Of a stretch of DNA of 64,000 nucleotides, positions 61,479 to 64,000 are shown piece after piece. The stretch is taken from positions 1 to 64,000 of the forward strand of contig LQPB01000060.1 in NCBI GenBank assembly GCA_002102225.1, read 5' to 3'. How positions within the stretch are numbered: the stretch's first letter is position 1; each line of letters opens with the position of its first letter. The stretch is from Mycobacterium interjectum (GTDB taxonomy: Bacteria; Actinomycetota; Actinomycetes; Mycobacteriales; Mycobacteriaceae). Made by a program: the position numbers and the translations under genes. The notes under the pieces are model-generated. The model made no database searches and was not told the origin of the DNA. It saw only the letters and a list, made by a program, of their open reading frames with translations.

Positions 61479-61954
61479 CCGTGCTTGCTGGTACACCCGG
61501 CGATGTCTATGACGCCCCAGTGTGGACGGCAGGGAATCCGCACGTCGCAATTATGCCGCCCGCCCACAGGGTGTACTTGAGCCTGGCTTCGACACCGGCT
61601 GCCGGGTTGGTGGAGGCCCATCACGTCATCGGTGCGAAGCTGAGCCAGCTGCTACGACTGGAAGATGGTTGGCTCGGACCTGGGAGCCTCGCGCCCACGC
61701 CAGGCGCGTTTGAGAACTACAGACAGTTCCTGATCGCACTGGGCGCCGCGATCTCTCTTGATGCCGAAGCTGTCGCGGCCGGTGAAGGCACGCTACAAGT
61801 TGAGTGGGAGGTCGACGGCGTCGAGCGCCTGATCGAGTTTTCAGATCGCGGTGCATGGTTGTACGAGTCGCATAACGGCGATAGTGCGCAGGTAACCGTC
61901 GAGCCGTTTGACGTGCAGCGTGTGCTGAGTTTCTTCCATGGCCAGCCGCTCTGA
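61475..61954 (+). CDS. Hypothetical cassette protein B (W-G / LEW-type family)
   Basis: A 159-aa protein. Its core LLRLEDGWLGPGSLAPTPGAF, then GTLQVEWEVDGVERLIEFSDRG, matches a widespread unnamed pattern in which RxDWDGxGAPAP is followed by a GGxxLEW strand. I recall this pattern next to HP-type proteins such as the next gene in many bacterial islands. It overlaps the next start by 17 bases. No catalytic motif is visible. Confidence 0.55.
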   Translation: MTVLAGTPGDVYDAPVWTAGNPHVAIMPPAHRVYLSLASTPAAGLVEAHHVIGAKLSQLLRLEDGWLGPGSLAPTPGAFENYRQFLIALGAAISLDAEAVAAGEGTLQVEWEVDGVERLIEFSDRGAWLYESHNGDSAQVTVEPFDVQRVLSFFHGQPL

Positions 61955-62366
61955 GTCCGGCAGCGAAATCGTATGGCTGACTAACAGCAACGAGGTGCTA
62001 AACCGTCAAGTTCACCCCGCCCAGATAAAGGGAACCGAGCCGAATTACGTTGCGTTTCGGCCGATGAAATCTCATCAGTACACGCTCTCAACAACACGGC
62101 AGTGGGTGGGCCCCGAACGTTCTCACCAACAGCACGTTGCTCAAGGACTCAAGTCTGCTGGTACGTGGGGCATCTCCGTCGACGAGTGCTCTAAAACCGA
62201 TCTCGATGCCTTCGATGACTCTGCGCTGCCGGAGATGCCTGCTGGGCACGTCTCAATACCGTTCGGTATTCCGCCAACGGACACCGAGAAGGACCCTGTC
62301 CTAATCGAGAAAGCGCGATCGCTGAGGAACCATGCAGCTGCCCGAGGATGCCTGTATCGGCCCTAA
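61938..62366 (+). CDS. Hypothetical cassette protein C (HPxxI / FxP-type family)
   Basis: A 142-aa protein starting MASRSESGSEIVWLTNSNEV. It has VHPAQIKGTEPNYVAFRPMKSH, then YTLSTTR and LPEMPAGHVSIPFGIPP, a pattern I associate with a conserved small family encoded directly after proteins like cassette B. The three genes end before a 145-base gap. Toxin-antitoxin or phage-defence roles are conceivable given the location in a satellite-like element, but nothing in the sequence proves either. Confidence 0.55.
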   Translation: MASRSESGSEIVWLTNSNEVLNRQVHPAQIKGTEPNYVAFRPMKSHQYTLSTTRQWVGPERSHQQHVAQGLKSAGTWGISVDECSKTDLDAFDDSALPEMPAGHVSIPFGIPPTDTEKDPVLIEKARSLRNHAAARGCLYRP

Positions 62367-62511
62367 TGTGCCGTTTTCACGCCCAACGGTCGATCCGAGT
62401 GGGCTCGAACGGCACGCTCGGCCATTAGCGCGGCTCTCTTGCCCTCCGGCCCGAGATGCCAACGTTCCGTCCAAGTGGCCCGGGTCCACAACCTCTGCGC
62501 GGTGGATCTAG

Positions 62512-63084
62512 TCAGTAGATCCCGGGCCCGTCGTCATCCACGATGTAAGTCAGCCTCGGCAGCAGTTCGTCGAACGCCTCGCCGAGCTCGAAACTGTTAA
62601 CAATTCTAGCGAGCCCCAAATCCCAGCTCGTGTAGTGGAACTCGGGTTCTCCGAGATCGCCGATGCCTGTCTTGTTGGGGAACGTCTTCCGCGGGATGGG
62701 CACATAGTATCGGCCACCATCAGCGACCACATACAGCTTGCGATCGACTAACGCGCCTCGATAGAACACATCAACGTACATGCGGCGGACGTTGTCGTCG
62801 AGCAACGGCGGCAAGAAGTCACTGAAGTCGAATTTCTGCCGATACCCCTGGTCCCAGAGGGACTCATCGGGGTCGTATCCCCAAGCGATGCTGATATCGA
62901 CGTCGGCCATGAGCACCGCGGTGTTGGAGTGACTCCGGACCTCTGTCTCGACTCGCTCATCGCGCTGCTCGCTCGAAAGCCCGTAGTGGTACACCGGCCC
63001 CGAGCCGGCGCCCCAGCAGATGATGTGATTCCAGCCATCGCGCGTGGAGTCGATGATCTTGTGGCGGAGGGTATGTAGGTCCAT
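62512..63084 (-). CDS. Hypothetical cargo protein, orphan
   Basis: A 190-aa soluble protein starting MDLHTLRHKIIDSTRDGWNH. It is rich in aromatic and acidic residues (ICWGAGSGPVYHYG, DVDISIAWGYDPDESLW, RRMYVDVFYRGALVDRKLYVV) and ends LTYIVDDDGPGIY. No family is recognised. It stands alone on the minus strand between the cassette and the HEPN-like gene. The composition and isolated position are typical of accessory cargo of mobile elements. The gap 62367-62511 holds nothing I can identify. Confidence 0.6.
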   Translation of the reverse strand: MDLHTLRHKIIDSTRDGWNHIICWGAGSGPVYHYGLSSEQRDERVETEVRSHSNTAVLMADVDISIAWGYDPDESLWDQGYRQKFDFSDFLPPLLDDNVRRMYVDVFYRGALVDRKLYVVADGGRYYVPIPRKTFPNKTGIGDLGEPEFHYTSWDLGLARIVNSFELGEAFDELLPRLTYIVDDDGPGIY

Positions 63085-63247
63085 GGCGTACTTATAGCGC
63101 GTCGGTCGACGGCATCGGGCCGAAAACGGTGAAGCTCACCCTAATAATCTCCGGTGCTCCCAGTCGGCCCGGCCGCGCCTTGCGGCGCGCCGCAGGCGGT
63201 TGCGCATCGGCCGACGCGCTGAGCTGGCCGCTGTGATACCTATCGGC

Positions 63248-64000
63248 TTAGCTTATTGGCGCCTGCGGATTCCATCTGTCGACTTCTCTGATGGCATCCC
63301 ATGTGAAACCCATTCGCTGCCACCAGATCTCGGCGAATTCACGCGAACTTTCGTACGCGACGTTCGCGCAACTGGACCCCAGGATGTGAAGCTCGAACCA
63401 CGGTGAGACATTGCGCAACAACGGGTTGTCTCCCAAGCGCTGCCGTAAACGGTTCTCGATCCTGTGGACCTCGTCGGTCCACTGAATTTTCGGCGTGTAG
63501 TGCACATAGTGATTGCGGAGCAGGACAATTGCATCGACGCTTTGCCCAGGTTGGACTCCGAGGTCCATTGGTGGCTGATCAACGCATGTGAGAGCCACCT
63601 GGTACTTCTCGAGGACAGACAGTCCGCGCCCAACGCGATCGGTTCGCCCCAATTCTCGTAGCCTGCCGATCGATTGAACCGAAAGACCAGCCAGACGTCC
63701 ATCGGGCGGTCTCGTGTCGTCGTACTCCGCTGCGTCCCGCCACACCCCATTGACGAGAGCCTCCAGGAATGCCACAGACTCCAGTACGGCTGCAAGTGCG
63801 AATGCCCGGACTGCTCTGTCAATTCCTCGGAAGCCTTGGCCCGAAAGAAGGGCCTCACGGTCTGCGCAGAGTTCTGCCATGTGGCGAGCGTTCCAGAGAT
63901 GGTCGGTCGCGAAGTACGAGGTGATGCCTACTCTCGACGTCCCCAATGAGACGACAGGAGGAGGCTGCACAGCAGGCGGCTGCATAGGAGGCAGCTGCAC
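63248..64000 (-). CDS. HEPN-motif hypothetical protein (possibly cut by the window edge)
   Basis: At least 250 aa. The open frame starts at the last bases of the window (GTG reading VQLPPMQPPAVQPPPVVSLG), so the true start may lie outside. After a Pro/Gln-rich N-terminus the chain is helical (AFALAAVLESVAFLEALVNGVW). It contains VDAIVLLRNHYVHYTPKI, where RNHYVH fits the R-x4-H motif of HEPN RNase domains, with Asn after Arg as in active members. HEPN proteins often act in abortive infection or toxin systems. The C-terminus (WWQRMGFTWDAIREVDRWN) is unassigned. Confidence 0.6.
   Translation of the reverse strand: MQLPPMQPPAVQPPPVVSLGTSRVGITSYFATDHLWNARHMAELCADREALLSGQGFRGIDRAVRAFALAAVLESVAFLEALVNGVWRDAAEYDDTRPPDGRLAGLSVQSIGRLRELGRTDRVGRGLSVLEKYQVALTCVDQPPMDLGVQPGQSVDAIVLLRNHYVHYTPKIQWTDEVHRIENRLRQRLGDNPLLRNVSPWFELHILGSSCANVAYESSREFAEIWWQRMGFTWDAIREVDRWNPQAPIS

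Larger units (their letters stand above)
51904..64000. mobile_element. Integrated satellite-like element at tRNA-Ala (left part; right end outside the window)
   Basis: Everything after tRNA-Ala departs from the conserved mycobacterial order (cwsA and ppiA are expected here) and reads as a mobile element. It has an integrase next to the tRNA, a repressor, divergently an excisionase, a coupled early operon with a replication ATPase, a terminase-small-subunit-like gene, then cargo with visibly lower GC. No second copy of the tRNA-Ala 3' end is present before 64000, so attR lies beyond. No capsid, portal, protease, large terminase or tail genes are seen in 12 kb. The layout resembles phage-inducible chromosomal islands. 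Confidence 0.85.

Noticed and set aside
63085..63247. Second tRNA-like or attR sequence before the HEPN-like gene
   Set aside because: GC-rich imperfect repeats are present but no match to the tRNA-Ala 3' end.
51904..64000. Complete prophage
   Set aside because: No portal, capsid, protease, large terminase, tail or lysis gene is seen in 12 kb; the unseen right part could still change this view.

Overview
This window is the chromosomal origin region of a mycobacterium. Gene order from the left edge to the second tRNA follows the arrangement known around oriC in Mycobacterium tuberculosis: ESX-2 locus, pcnA, mutT4, murJ, sigM, trxB2/trxC, cwlM, parB/parA, rsmG, yidC, rnpA, rpmH, dnaA, dnaN, recF, gyrB, gyrA, tRNA-Ile, tRNA-Ala. 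High GC, many GTG and TTG starts, PE/PPE/Esx proteins and an ESX-2 cluster point to a slow-growing species. It is not the M. tuberculosis complex, because the cpnT-esxE-esxF position holds different genes and a vapBC pair sits between pcnA and mutT4. An M. avium-complex-like species is my best guess, but the sequence alone does not settle it.

Layout. 1-12419 (minus strand): ESX-2 type VII secretion genes mycP2 (cut by the window edge), eccD2, a MinD-like protein, espG2, esxC/esxD, PPE69/PE36, eccC2 and eccB2. 12423-20380 (minus): ESX-associated accessory genes, namely a transglycosylase-like protein, a YbaB-like protein, two Ala/Pro/Gly-rich EspK-type proteins, a membrane protein, a DUF2563 plus alpha/beta-hydrolase pair, and a calcium-loop repeat protein. 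20405-34603: pcnA, vapBC, then the plus-strand cell-wall and redox run mutT4, Rv3909-like, murJ, sigM-rsmA, trxB2-trxC, cwlM, and a convergent GNAT gene. 34890-40258 (minus): parB-parA-rsmG with three parS sites, then jag-yidC-yidD-rnpA-rpmH. 40259-51534 (plus): dnaA, oriC, dnaN, recF, dciA-like, gyrB, gyrA and a DUF3566 membrane protein, followed by tRNA-Ile and tRNA-Ala.

51904-64000 is foreign: an integrated element beside tRNA-Ala that continues past the window. It has a tyrosine integrase and XRE repressor reading left, and an excisionase reading right from a shared control region with two TGACA-N5-TGTCA operators. A tightly overlapping early operon follows, including a DUF2742-like protein, a replication ATPase carrying an iteron-like array, zinc-finger proteins and a HTH protein. 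Next come a terminase-small-subunit-like protein and cargo: a Nudix gene with an apparent frameshift, a coupled three-gene cassette of unknown function, an orphan, and a HEPN-motif protein. No capsid, portal, large terminase or tail gene is visible. The gene set resembles a phage satellite (PICI-like) more than a complete prophage, and I regard it as the most interesting part of the window.
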